Shown piece by piece: positions 17,184-25,242 of a DNA stretch of 50,747 nt. Below the pieces are notes generated by a model. It searched no databases. It had not been told where the DNA came from and worked only from the letters and a program-made list of their open reading frames with translations. Numbering within the stretch: position 1 is the stretch's first letter; every line of letters starts with the position of its first letter. A program made the position numbers and the translations under genes. The DNA comes from Planctomycetota bacterium (GTDB lineage Bacteria > Planctomycetota > Planctomycetia > Gemmatales > Gemmataceae), in the NCBI GenBank assembly GCA_021413735.1, contig JAIOPV010000142.1, forward strand, positions 1 through 50,747, read 5' to 3'.

Positions 17184-19192
17184 GTCGGCACCTGCTCGGA
17201 ACCGGCCGGATCGTCTGCCAGGGCACCGCCCTTGATCGCGTTCACGCGGTCGCGGGCGTGAGCGAATAACTCACCGAGATAGCAGCGCTTAATCTCATCT
17301 CGAATCACCTTCCAGGCATCCGCCCAGGTATCGTTCTTCTCGTATTCGGCACGCTTGTCCAGAAGGTGTTTCGCGGCCCAGAGGCGAGCGACTGTGTCGG
17401 GAGGAATGAGTCGCCCGAACATCTGGTCCGGCTTTGGGAAGTCCTGCGACATCTCCCTTGCTCGCAGCATCCACACGGAGTAACGGGCGTACCGCTTGCC
17501 CTTGAGGAGTTCCGCACACCTTGCAATGTGGGCGTTGTAATGCTTGCCAAACCGTGCGAGATAAACGCAGACCCACGATGAGGGAATGGCCGGGTCCAGG
17601 AAGGTGAATTTCAGGAGAGGAAGCGTGTCGACAATCACCTCCTCACTGTTCTGAAGCCGCACACCGCCGTATTCAGCTGCAAGCGCATCCGTGAGAGGCT
17701 CGATCAGTTCCCACGTCTCATCGAGATGTTCCGAAGTGTAGTCCCATTCCGATTGCTTCTCGATCAACTCCTGTTGCTCGTGAACGACGTACTCGAAGTC
17801 GTAAAGCGGTTCGATTACGTGGACGCCGAGCGCTTCACGGAACGCCGGGTCCAGCGCTTCCAGTGCGGCTCGCACGGATTGCGTTCCCGCGATCGCAACC
17901 ACCTTATCCGCGTCGAACGGGAGGTACTGATCTGCCTCAGGGAGATTGGTGTAGAGACCTTGTTGAAGGAGGTCATCACTCAGCCAACCGGCCAGGCGAG
18001 CACGATAGAGCGTTTGAATTTCATCGGGCGTCGGTTGTCGCAGAACGAATCGTTCGTCCTTCCGGATGCGGTCCTTGAACTGCCGTTCCATCTTGGGATG
18101 CAATTCATTCCGCAAACCGAGCGTCATCGTGAAGAGGACAAGTACATTGGGGAGCGTGTTGTAAAGCTCGCTGAGGTGAGCGAAAAAGTGGTTCCAGTCC
18201 TCGAATGAATCGAACAGTTCATCACGTCCCTCTGCCTGATCGAAAACGAAGAGAAACACGAACGGGCGGTGTTCATCTCCATCGACCGAAAGCCTGCGTG
18301 AGAGATCAGGGCTGAATAGATGAATGAGTAACTTGATAGCGTCCGCGACCGCATATCGACGATCCAGGTCATCGCTGACACCGAATCGCTTCACCCAGTA
18401 CCCGCCATCGGGCCGCCGACGGAACCAATTCAACACGCGGTCGCGTGTTCCGAGCCCAGTTTCTCCAGCATCGGGGAATAAGTAGGTGAGCAACACACGC
18501 AGAGCGTACCGATGAACGGGGTTGCTCGGTTCGGCGAGGAACCGCGAACAAACCTCCTCACCAAACTTGGTGAAATCCAGAAGCTCGAAAACCTCTGGAT
18601 TGCGCTCCTTGGTCAGTTTCTCAATCGTCTCGTAACTCGCTCTCCTCCCGCCGAGTAAACCCAGGAACCGTCGGCGTCGCTTCGCCGTGCAACGCTTGAG
18701 AGCCGTGCGATTCTCCAAAAGTTGCCCGATGGCACGGAAGCCGATCGCACGCACGCGGGCAAGAAGCAGATGCTCCTCTGACGGCGCAGGTGCCGTGAGG
18801 GCAGCTATCATCCAGTCGAGCAGGCACGGCTGGAACTCGCTCACCTTCCAGTCATTCGACCCACCCACGAAGATGTAGCCGTGTTCCTCAGCGACGGTGG
18901 GTTGGGCAAAGTGTCGAAGGATGTGGCTTTTGCCAGCCCCCGCTTCACCGGAGAGGAGAACGACCTGCGACCTTTGATGATCTCGCACCGCAGCGATCTG
19001 CAATGCGATGTTGTCGCGAACCTCACGGTGCAATCCTTCAACATCAATCCGGCTTCGATCCGCATGCGTGGTGACGATCCGCTCAGTGAACGGCGATGCA
19101 TTCTCCGCGCCCTTTCGGATCACGCGGAGTTTGAACTCACGCAACAGACCCAGTCTCCGGAGTTCCGGACTTACGCTCGGCGAATCCGTCAT
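17180..19192 (-). CDS. P-loop (AAA/STAND-like) ATPase (second gene of cassette)
   Basis: This 670-residue protein has a clear Walker A motif GEAGAGKS at residues 82-89 and a Walker B-like strand FVFLFVFDQAE at 311-321, where DQAE resembles the DQxE of some STAND/ORC-like NTPases. About 220 residues, including a basic stretch (KRCTAKRRRRF), separate the two. A possible sensor strand follows (NVLVLFTMTLGLRNELHP). Residues 380-670 are mainly helical with no recognisable domain. It lies 3 bp after the winged-helix-repeat gene and overlaps the next gene by 4 bp, so the three products are probably made together and may form a complex. The ATPase call is firm from the motifs; the process is unknown. 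Defence or stress conflict biology is a hypothesis only. Confidence 0.85.
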   Translation of the reverse strand: MTDSPSVSPELRRLGLLREFKLRVIRKGAENASPFTERIVTTHADRSRIDVEGLHREVRDNIALQIAAVRDHQRSQVVLLSGEAGAGKSHILRHFAQPTVAEEHGYIFVGGSNDWKVSEFQPCLLDWMIAALTAPAPSEEHLLLARVRAIGFRAIGQLLENRTALKRCTAKRRRRFLGLLGGRRASYETIEKLTKERNPEVFELLDFTKFGEEVCSRFLAEPSNPVHRYALRVLLTYLFPDAGETGLGTRDRVLNWFRRRPDGGYWVKRFGVSDDLDRRYAVADAIKLLIHLFSPDLSRRLSVDGDEHRPFVFLFVFDQAEGRDELFDSFEDWNHFFAHLSELYNTLPNVLVLFTMTLGLRNELHPKMERQFKDRIRKDERFVLRQPTPDEIQTLYRARLAGWLSDDLLQQGLYTNLPEADQYLPFDADKVVAIAGTQSVRAALEALDPAFREALGVHVIEPLYDFEYVVHEQQELIEKQSEWDYTSEHLDETWELIEPLTDALAAEYGGVRLQNSEEVIVDTLPLLKFTFLDPAIPSSWVCVYLARFGKHYNAHIARCAELLKGKRYARYSVWMLRAREMSQDFPKPDQMFGRLIPPDTVARLWAAKHLLDKRAEYEKNDTWADAWKVIRDEIKRCYLGELFAHARDRVNAIKGGALADDPAGSEQVPT

Positions 19193-19195
19193 GAG

Positions 19196-20599
19196 TTACT
19201 TCCAGATGACGTAGTAGAGGACCCGGTCGTTCTGATGGATCGCGAGTTCTGGTTCCTTGGCTCGCTGCACTTCGTTGATTGGCTGAAGTTGGACCGCGCG
19301 TTCACTTTGAAGGTGTTTCAATTCCGCGTGAAACTGAGGAACGGTCAGTCCCGGAAGAATCCGCGCCGCGTCGTGGTAGAGTCGACGGATTTCAACCAGC
19401 TTATCCTCGAAATCCGGGTCGAGACACAGATCGTCGTAGGCGGTTTTGAGAGTGGTCCGGATCCGTTCTGGCGTGAGTGCCGGTTTTGCGTGGTCGTCAT
19501 GATGTTTCGCGACGTGCTTTTCGGCCAAAGCCTCCGCGTGAGGAGTCGGCTTGTTCTCGGGCGTCGGAACTGGCTTCGCAGCTTCAGCGGCCAGCGAGAT
19601 TCGGAGGTGCTTCAGCAGATCATCAACGGTGACTCCACTCACAGTCTGAATGAGTTTGTGAGCCGCCTTCGCCAGCTTGTCGAACTCCTTTTTGCCGCTC
19701 GGCGTTTCCAGAGGAGGAATGCGAGGAGGTTTCACAGCCCCATACGGAGCGGTCTTCGCTGGTCCCTGCTTGTGAAGTTGTTCCGCAGTCACCAAATCGT
19801 TCGCCGTGGCTGTGACGAACTCTTTGTCAGCCTTCGTTTCCTTCAGAGCGACCTTGATGAGATCCGCGAGTTTGGCAGGGGTGGCAGCTGCGGCAAGGAT
19901 CGCGGCCGATACCTTCTCCTTGTTATTCGGGGAGATCGGCTTGTCGCGACCGTACAGTTTCCCGTGAGCGTGAAGCTTCTTCGCCTCCACCAACTCGTTC
20001 GCCGTGGCTGTGACGAACTCTTTGTCAGCCTTCGTTTCCTTCAGAGCGACCTTGATGAGATCCGCGAGTTTGGTGGGGGTGGCAGCGGCGGCAAGGATCG
20101 CAGCCGACACCTTCTCCTTGTCGTTCGGGTCGATTGCGGCGTCGCGGCCATAGAGCGGACCCTTCCCCGGATGTTCGTGAAGGTGCTTGCTCGCCACCAT
20201 CTCATCAACAATTCCCTCGGCGAACGGCTTGTCAGCTTTCGTAAGCCCGATCGCGACTTTCTTGAGTTCGCCCAGTTTCTTCGGCTCAGCGGCTGCGGTC
20301 CGCACCGCCTCCTGAATGGCGTGCTTCTCATCTCGATTCCAGTATCGTTCCAGCCCGGCCTTTCCTGAGCCAAACTTGAAGACCCGTCCAGCCTGAAGAT
20401 CTTCCGCGAGGTATCCCGGCAGCGAAGCCTCGAACTCGTCTGCCTTCACCTTCTTGGGACGCGGGAGAACTTTTGCGAGTTCTTTCAGCGTCATCGGAGC
20501 GGTGGCGTTCGCAAGTGTTGACTGCAACAATTCCGGAAGAGTTTGGACCGGTGCGGCGGGTTCAGCTTGGGCTGTCGTTTCCGTGGCAGCATCGCTCAT
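19196..20599 (-). CDS. Winged-helix-like repeat protein (first gene of cassette)
   Basis: This 467-residue protein has about four tandem modules of 60-70 residues resembling winged helices: 'APMTLKELAKVLPRPKKVKA', 'EPKKLGELKKVAIGLTKADK', and then two nearly identical copies containing 'TPTKLADLIKVALKETKADK' and 'TPAKLADLIKVALKETKADK'. Each module ends with a short basic 'LYGRD'-type wing. A Pro-rich linker follows (about 300-320), then a helical C-terminal region with a His/Ala-rich patch (EALAEKHVAKHHDDHAK) and a final domain (about 380-467). A role in binding DNA or a partner is inferred from the fold-like pattern. It has a GGAG ribosome site just upstream of ATG 20599 and heads the minus-strand cassette, divergent from the FHA/coiled-coil gene. 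Confidence 0.8.
   Translation of the reverse strand: MSDAATETTAQAEPAAPVQTLPELLQSTLANATAPMTLKELAKVLPRPKKVKADEFEASLPGYLAEDLQAGRVFKFGSGKAGLERYWNRDEKHAIQEAVRTAAAEPKKLGELKKVAIGLTKADKPFAEGIVDEMVASKHLHEHPGKGPLYGRDAAIDPNDKEKVSAAILAAAATPTKLADLIKVALKETKADKEFVTATANELVEAKKLHAHGKLYGRDKPISPNNKEKVSAAILAAAATPAKLADLIKVALKETKADKEFVTATANDLVTAEQLHKQGPAKTAPYGAVKPPRIPPLETPSGKKEFDKLAKAAHKLIQTVSGVTVDDLLKHLRISLAAEAAKPVPTPENKPTPHAEALAEKHVAKHHDDHAKPALTPERIRTTLKTAYDDLCLDPDFEDKLVEIRRLYHDAARILPGLTVPQFHAELKHLQSERAVQLQPINEVQRAKEPELAIHQNDRVLYYVIWK
19797..20128 (-). repeat. Tandem 198-bp in-frame duplication inside the winged-helix-repeat gene
   Basis: Bases 19797-19875 and 19995-20073 are identical over 79 bp, and similarity continues with scattered substitutions to 19930 and 20128. 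The period is 198 bp, exactly 66 codons, matching one protein module. The near-identity indicates recent duplication or gene conversion. Confidence 0.85.
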
Positions 20600-20796
20600 G
20601 TGAGGTCTCCGTTCGTGAGCTTGAGATAAGTCGTCAGTATATGGTCACAGCGCTGCGGTGGTGACGGAGGCAAATGTTTCGTTCTGCTTGTTCGAGTTCG
20701 GCTTGTCAAAGCGGCCGGAATTCGTTCCAATCGCATTCTCGATAATTACGCACGGATGCGTACTCCCGGAATCAACACCTGGGAGCGCATTGAAAC
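20600..20796. promoter_or_regulatory. Divergent intergenic region between cassette and FHA/coiled-coil gene
   Basis: This 197-bp spacer must carry promoters for both directions. A GGAG ribosome site serves the minus-strand gene and a GGGAGCG sequence about ten bases before ATG 20797 serves the plus-strand gene. No convincing -35/-10 pair could be assigned by eye. Confidence 0.4.
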
Positions 20797-23700
20797 ATGA
20801 TCGGCTCGCTACCACCCAGCCCGCCCGCAGACAGACCCGAGCTTCCTCGGGTCCGGCTCGACGTTCGGGCTGCGTCTGGGCCAGCGACCAGTTCAACCAG
20901 CCGCACGCCAGCACGGGCCGTCACCTACGAAGTTGGCGGCGAAGAATTCCTCATCGGCGGCGCCGGCGGCTGCGATCTGCGACTTCCCGTGCCGAATCTG
21001 CCGCCGGTCGTCGCACAGATCACACGCAAACCGGACGGGGTTCGAGTCCGTCGCCTGACGCCGATTCTTCCCGTCGTTCTCAACGGCAATCCGCTTGCGG
21101 CCAACACGCCCACGGTCGTTGCCGCAGGAGATGTCCTTCTCGTTGCTGGCATCGAAATCACAATCGCCATCCAACACTCGGCCATCCTCTCGGCGCGATT
21201 TGTTGCGATTGATCCGGCAAGCGGAGGACGTGAGACACCTGTTTCGCAGCCCGCACCTCCACAAGAAACAACAGAGATCTTGCGGCCCACGCTTGCCAAA
21301 ACCGAGCAAGATGTCGAACTCATTCGTCGTGCTCGCGAACTCGATCAGCAAACGGAGGAACTCGAATCCGACCGCGTGATGTGGTATCGACGGCGTCAGC
21401 AGATGGAAGCCGAGTTTGAACGCCACCAAGCCACGCTCGTGGAAAGTGCCAAGCGAGAAGCGGCGCTCGCCGAACGCGAAGCCGAGTTGAACCGCTTCCG
21501 TGATGAACTCGCCAACCTTCGCGAAGGTCTGCTCAAGGAATATCAGGAGCGACGCACCGAACTGACGACTTCGCAGGAAGCGATTCGGACCGGGGAAGCC
21601 GAACTGAGCCGGCGATTGGCGGAACTTCAGACACAAACGGCGAATCACGCCAAGCTGCTCGAAGAGGAAGCGACCCGTCGGCGTGCACTGCTCGAAGAAG
21701 AACTGAAGACGCAGCGAGCCACATTCGAGGCTGAACTCGCGGCCCTCGCGACCGCATCCGAAGCCGAGACGTCCGCACGGTTCCGCGATCTGTTCGAGGA
21801 ACTGGAGAAGCAGCGAGAATCGACCCGGAACATCGTCGCTGAGGCGCAAGCAGAAGCGAATCGTCGTCGTGAGGCGGTCGAGGCAGAAGTTGCGGTTCAC
21901 GAGCCGAAGTTGCGAGAGCTTCGCGAACAGCAGGATCGGCTCGCGGCTGCGTTCCAGGAACTCACGCGGCAACGTGATCTGTTCGCGGCTGACCGTGGCA
22001 TCCTCGATCGCGCGAAAGATACGTTCGAGGCATCGAAGCTCGCCGAAACCGAACGGCTCGCCGCGTTGGAGAAGCAACTTGCCGATCGCGATGAGGAGCA
22101 ACTGCGTCGGCTGGAACAATTCCGCGAAGATCGTGCAGCGCTCGACCGTGATCGTAGTCAGTTTCAGGATGATCTCGTTCGGCTGGAGCGTCGCACGGCA
22201 GCGATGGAAGATCAAGAACGCCGCACCGCAGAGCGTGCCCGCGAGATTGATGTGCGGCTGGAACAACTTCGTCGCGATTCCGCCGAGTGGGAAGACACGG
22301 TTCGTCTCGCGGCGGCAGAGCAGGAACGCCTTCGCACCGAGGCCGAACGGCTCGATCGGCAGAAGACCGAACTCGATGCACAGTCGGCGACGCTGGCCGA
22401 GCGGGCCGGGCAACTCGAAGCGCAACAGGCAGTTTTGGCGGTGCTCCGGGCGAAGCTCGACCGCACGCGACAAGAAGCCGAGCGGGAGGTCGCACAACTC
22501 GCCACGGCTCGAACGCGAGAAGACGAGTCGTTGGCGGAACTGCGGGCCCGCATCAGCGAAGCCGAAGAGCTTCGCGCTCAACTCGCGACAGTCCAGGCCG
22601 ACACCGCGAAGGAACGGGATCGCCTCGACGAACGCGATTCGCTTCTGGCTGTGGGGTTGGCCGAGATTCAAACGCAGAAGGACGCCCTTTCCGCCGAGGC
22701 TGTGCGGTTGCAGGCTCGCGAAACTGAACTCGACGCACGCACCTCGGAATTCGCGGAGCAGGCCGGAACGCTGAAAGGCCGCGTGACACAGGCGTTCGAT
22801 CTGCAATCGCGGCTGGAAGCGGATCGCGTCGCACTGCGGGAACGCGAAGCGGCGCTGGCTCAGGCCGAGGAAGCACGACAGGCGTTTCAGGAACAGCTTC
22901 GCCGACGCGCCGAGGATCTCACGGCCCGTGCCAAGTCGCTCGATGAAGTCGCACGCTCGATTTCCACTGATCGCGCTGTCATTGATGAGGCCCGAGCCGC
23001 GACCGAGGCGAATCGCCTTACGGTTCTCGATGAGTTGGCCGAACGTCGGAAGCAACTTGAAGAACGCGGTGTCGAGATTGACCGCCTCGCGGCAGATTAC
23101 GCTGAGAAAGAACAGAATCTGGCTCGGCAGGTTGGTCGGCTCAAGGATGTCGGGGCTGCCGTCGCTGCGGAACGCAAGAGCCTGATCGAGACTCGTGCGA
23201 AGTGGGAACAAGAACGCGCCGCGGCGGCGGAGGCCGACGCGAAGGCACAGCAGGAACTCGCGGCGTTCCGGGCGCAGGCGCTCGCCGAGATCGACGGGCT
23301 TCGCAATCAGGCTCCGGAACTCGAAGGGCAGGCCACAGCAGCGTTCGAGCGGTTGTCGTCGGCGCGCGATATGCTTCGTGGGCATCTCTCCGAGTTGAAC
23401 GATTTCGCACGCCTGAGCCGCGAAGACTTGGCAGCGATTCGTGCGCAGGTTCGACAGGAAGCGGACCGCCTCCGCGAGCAAGAAGAAGCGTTGAACCGTG
23501 CGAAGGCTGAGCATCGCCTCGCGGTCACGGCGTTCCGTCAGCAGTTGATCGACTGGCAGGGTCAAGTTGGCGACATGAAGCGAACGCTGGCAACCAGCGA
23601 ATCGCGTCTCGATGCGAAGCAGGCTGCGGTCGAAACGGCGACGAAGCAAGCCGACGCGACGACGGTTCAGCTCGCCGAGCAAGCCGAGCAACTGCGGCGC

Positions 23701-24912
23701 GAGCGTGAGGCTGTGTCGGAGCGTCGCACGGAAGTCGAGCGACATCTCGGCGACATGCGAGAATGGTATCGCAAGAAGCTTCGCGAGTTGGCAGGCGGAA
23801 ACACGCCGATCAAAACCGAAGACTTCCCTGGGCCGCGGCTCGCGGAACTTGGCGACGGCACAACGACGGCTTCTGATGCGGCAGTCCCCACTCCGCATTC
23901 CGCACTCGAAGAACTGGAGCCGGGAGATCGTCAACTCGGCGAACTGCTGCGGTCGCACTCGCTCGTGGACGCTGAAACCCTGAACGCACTCTGGGCCGAG
24001 GCCGGTCGGCAGCGTCGCACGCTTCGGCAGGTGTTGCTCGCAAGCGGAGCCATCACGCTCTACCAGCTTGCGCTCATCGAAGCCGGGAATCTCGACGCCC
24101 TCATGGTCGGTCGGTTCCGCGTGATCGACAGGTTGCGGGTCACGCCACGCGAAGCGATCTATCGCGTGTTCGATCCAAGCCGCAGCGGTTCCGGTGTCTT
24201 CCTGCTACGGCATCTCGCGGAAGCTGAGATGCAAGACGCGGTGCATCCCGACGAGTTCCGTCAGCGGTTCGCAGCGGCACGCGACGCAGCACATCCGAAT
24301 CTGGCGAGCATCGCCGATGTGCTCGAAATTGCAGGTCGTCCGGCGGTTTTGCAAGAGTGGCCGAGCGGTCTGTTCAGCGCCGATTGGCCGGCTCAGGCTG
24401 GGCACCCCGGTTGCTGGATTCGCCTCGCGACTATGGCGGCATCCGGAATCGACACGGCTCACCGAAACGGTTTGATCCACGGACGCTTGACATCCGAATC
24501 GTTCAACCTGACTCCTGCTGGCGTGCTGAAAGTCACAGGTTTCGGGGAGCCGCCGTTCTTGTCCGCGTCGCCCGCTCCGACGGAGGTAAGTGCCTCTGCC
24601 GATCTGCGAGCGTTCGGGCAAGTGCTGTTCGCGTGGTCGCAGTTCGCCACAAAGCAGAAGAAGCCGGGCAAACCGAAGCCGTTCCCGGAATCGCTGCTTG
24701 GCATCATCCGCAGATTGGAAGCAGACGCCGAGCCGCCGATGGCCGACACCGTTGCCGCCGAGCGTCCGTATGAATCAGCAACGGAGTTGGTCAGCGACCT
24801 GAACCGCATCGCTCGCGATACGCCGTTCAGCGACGACGCCTGGGAAAAGCTGTTGAAGTTCGTCGCGGACAACGCTCCCGATTCGCCGGTGGGGTTGAAA
24901 CGCTCGGCGTAA
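20797..24912 (+). CDS. Giant coiled-coil protein with degenerate FHA domain and pseudokinase domain
   Basis: This 1371-residue protein has an FHA-like fold at residues about 40-126 ('EFLIGGAGGCDLRLPVPNLP', 'VVLNGNPLAANTPTVVAAGD'). The usual FHA GR...S..H residues are replaced, so phosphopeptide binding is doubtful. Residues about 165-1020 form a very long Glu/Arg/Ala/Leu-rich coiled coil. After a linker, 'GELLRSHSLVDAETLNALWA' and 'YQLALIEAG' precede a kinase-like domain from about 1105: the glycine loop is missing, the ATP-binding Lys is Arg (VFLLRHL), HRD is HGR (1228-1230) and DFG is GFG (1248-1250). It is thus a predicted pseudokinase and probably a structural scaffold. It is divergent from the ATPase cassette. 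No transmembrane segment is evident. Confidence 0.9.
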   Translation: MIGSLPPSPPADRPELPRVRLDVRAASGPATSSTSRTPARAVTYEVGGEEFLIGGAGGCDLRLPVPNLPPVVAQITRKPDGVRVRRLTPILPVVLNGNPLAANTPTVVAAGDVLLVAGIEITIAIQHSAILSARFVAIDPASGGRETPVSQPAPPQETTEILRPTLAKTEQDVELIRRARELDQQTEELESDRVMWYRRRQQMEAEFERHQATLVESAKREAALAEREAELNRFRDELANLREGLLKEYQERRTELTTSQEAIRTGEAELSRRLAELQTQTANHAKLLEEEATRRRALLEEELKTQRATFEAELAALATASEAETSARFRDLFEELEKQRESTRNIVAEAQAEANRRREAVEAEVAVHEPKLRELREQQDRLAAAFQELTRQRDLFAADRGILDRAKDTFEASKLAETERLAALEKQLADRDEEQLRRLEQFREDRAALDRDRSQFQDDLVRLERRTAAMEDQERRTAERAREIDVRLEQLRRDSAEWEDTVRLAAAEQERLRTEAERLDRQKTELDAQSATLAERAGQLEAQQAVLAVLRAKLDRTRQEAEREVAQLATARTREDESLAELRARISEAEELRAQLATVQADTAKERDRLDERDSLLAVGLAEIQTQKDALSAEAVRLQARETELDARTSEFAEQAGTLKGRVTQAFDLQSRLEADRVALREREAALAQAEEARQAFQEQLRRRAEDLTARAKSLDEVARSISTDRAVIDEARAATEANRLTVLDELAERRKQLEERGVEIDRLAADYAEKEQNLARQVGRLKDVGAAVAAERKSLIETRAKWEQERAAAAEADAKAQQELAAFRAQALAEIDGLRNQAPELEGQATAAFERLSSARDMLRGHLSELNDFARLSREDLAAIRAQVRQEADRLREQEEALNRAKAEHRLAVTAFRQQLIDWQGQVGDMKRTLATSESRLDAKQAAVETATKQADATTVQLAEQAEQLRREREAVSERRTEVERHLGDMREWYRKKLRELAGGNTPIKTEDFPGPRLAELGDGTTTASDAAVPTPHSALEELEPGDRQLGELLRSHSLVDAETLNALWAEAGRQRRTLRQVLLASGAITLYQLALIEAGNLDALMVGRFRVIDRLRVTPREAIYRVFDPSRSGSGVFLLRHLAEAEMQDAVHPDEFRQRFAAARDAAHPNLASIADVLEIAGRPAVLQEWPSGLFSADWPAQAGHPGCWIRLATMAASGIDTAHRNGLIHGRLTSESFNLTPAGVLKVTGFGEPPFLSASPAPTEVSASADLRAFGQVLFAWSQFATKQKKPGKPKPFPESLLGIIRRLEADAEPPMADTVAAERPYESATELVSDLNRIARDTPFSDDAWEKLLKFVADNAPDSPVGLKRSA

Positions 24913-24918
24913 TTTCTG

Positions 24919-24989
24919 GCGAGCCACGGGGTTTAACCCCCGTGGGCTTGCGGTGATGAACAGACCACGGGATAAACCCCGTGGCTCGC
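24919..24989. repeat. Bipartite palindromic repeat (17-bp outer arms, each half self-complementary)
   Basis: The outer arms GCGAGCCACGGGGTTTA (24919-24935) and its exact complement (24973-24989) flank inner arms, so each half (24924-24945 and 24965-24984) can also fold as its own hairpin. It lies directly 3' of the pseudokinase gene. Similar CCACGGGGTTTA...CCGTGG elements are, from memory, frequent in Gemmata-type genomes, but their copy number here cannot be tested from one window. Confidence 0.8.
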
Positions 24990-24992
24990 TGC

Positions 24993-25020
24993 TTGCCATT
25001 TCGCGAAGATGTGATACATC
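24993..25020 (+). promoter_or_regulatory. Possible sigma70-type promoter for leader peptide and aminotransferase
   Basis: TTGCCA (24993-24998) and TACATC (25015-25020) are spaced by 16 bp and would start transcription near 25028, about 27 bases before the leader peptide ATG. The match to consensus is modest, and the assignment rests mainly on its position upstream of the attenuator-like leader. Confidence 0.3.
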
Positions 25021-25054
25021 ATTTCCGTCGAGAGAATCCGCACAGGCGCTCAGA

Positions 25055-25159
25055 ATGTCGATGGCCCTAGCAATCCGATTCGCACCAGCCGCTCACGCAG
25101 CGGTTGTAGCCGGTATTGCCGCCGTCGCGTTCGCCGCCGCCGTCGCAGCTATTACTTAG
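25055..25159 (+). CDS. Candidate leader peptide, 34 residues, Ala/Val/Ile-rich
   Basis: The short ORF starts at ATG 25055 (an alternative Met lies two codons on) and ends at TAG 25157-25159. Its second half is almost entirely Ala, Val, Ile and Gly (AAVVAGIAAVAFAAAVAAIT). The stop codon abuts one strand of an alternative RNA hairpin, and an intrinsic terminator follows before an aminotransferase gene, the layout expected of an attenuation leader peptide. A small membrane peptide is the alternative reading. The ribosome site is weak. Confidence 0.45.
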   Translation: MSMALAIRFAPAAHAAVVAGIAAVAFAAAVAAIT

Positions 25160-25216
25160 CTCCGGGTTCCCGACTCAGTCACCTGTCGGCCCCGGAGTAA
25201 ACCTCCGGGGCTTTTT
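25160..25216 (+). promoter_or_regulatory. Attenuator-like switch: antiterminator versus terminator
   Basis: Segment 25160-25166 (CTCCGGG) is exactly complementary to 25191-25197 (CCCGGAG), and that same segment is half of the terminator stem 25190-25197/25203-25210. The two hairpins are mutually exclusive. A ribosome at the leader stop codon would cover the first segment and let the terminator form; a ribosome stalled earlier would free it to form the antiterminator. Confidence 0.5.
25190..25216 (+). terminator. Rho-independent terminator upstream of aminotransferase gene
   Basis: An 8-bp GC-rich stem (CCCCGGAG with CTCCGGGG), a 5-nt loop and a C-T5 tail make a textbook intrinsic terminator. 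It ends 26 bp before the aminotransferase start codon rather than after a long gene, which points to attenuation. Confidence 0.85.
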
Positions 25217-25242
25217 GCGTTTATCAGCCGAAAGGACCTCCG

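Noticed and set aside
18881-20368. 495-codon plus-strand frame across the ATPase/winged-helix genes
   Set aside because: It spans two well-supported minus-strand genes and its repeats merely mirror their duplication.
21400-23750. Apparent DNA repeats inside the coiled-coil gene
   Set aside because: The periodicity comes from heptad-type protein sequence rich in Glu, Arg and Ala codons; no exact long DNA repeat was found.
20893-23958. 1021-codon open frame antisense to the coiled-coil gene
   Set aside because: It mirrors the Glu/Arg/Ala codon bias of the plus-strand coiled coil, has no recognisable domain, and the plus-strand frame carries FHA-like and kinase-like folds.
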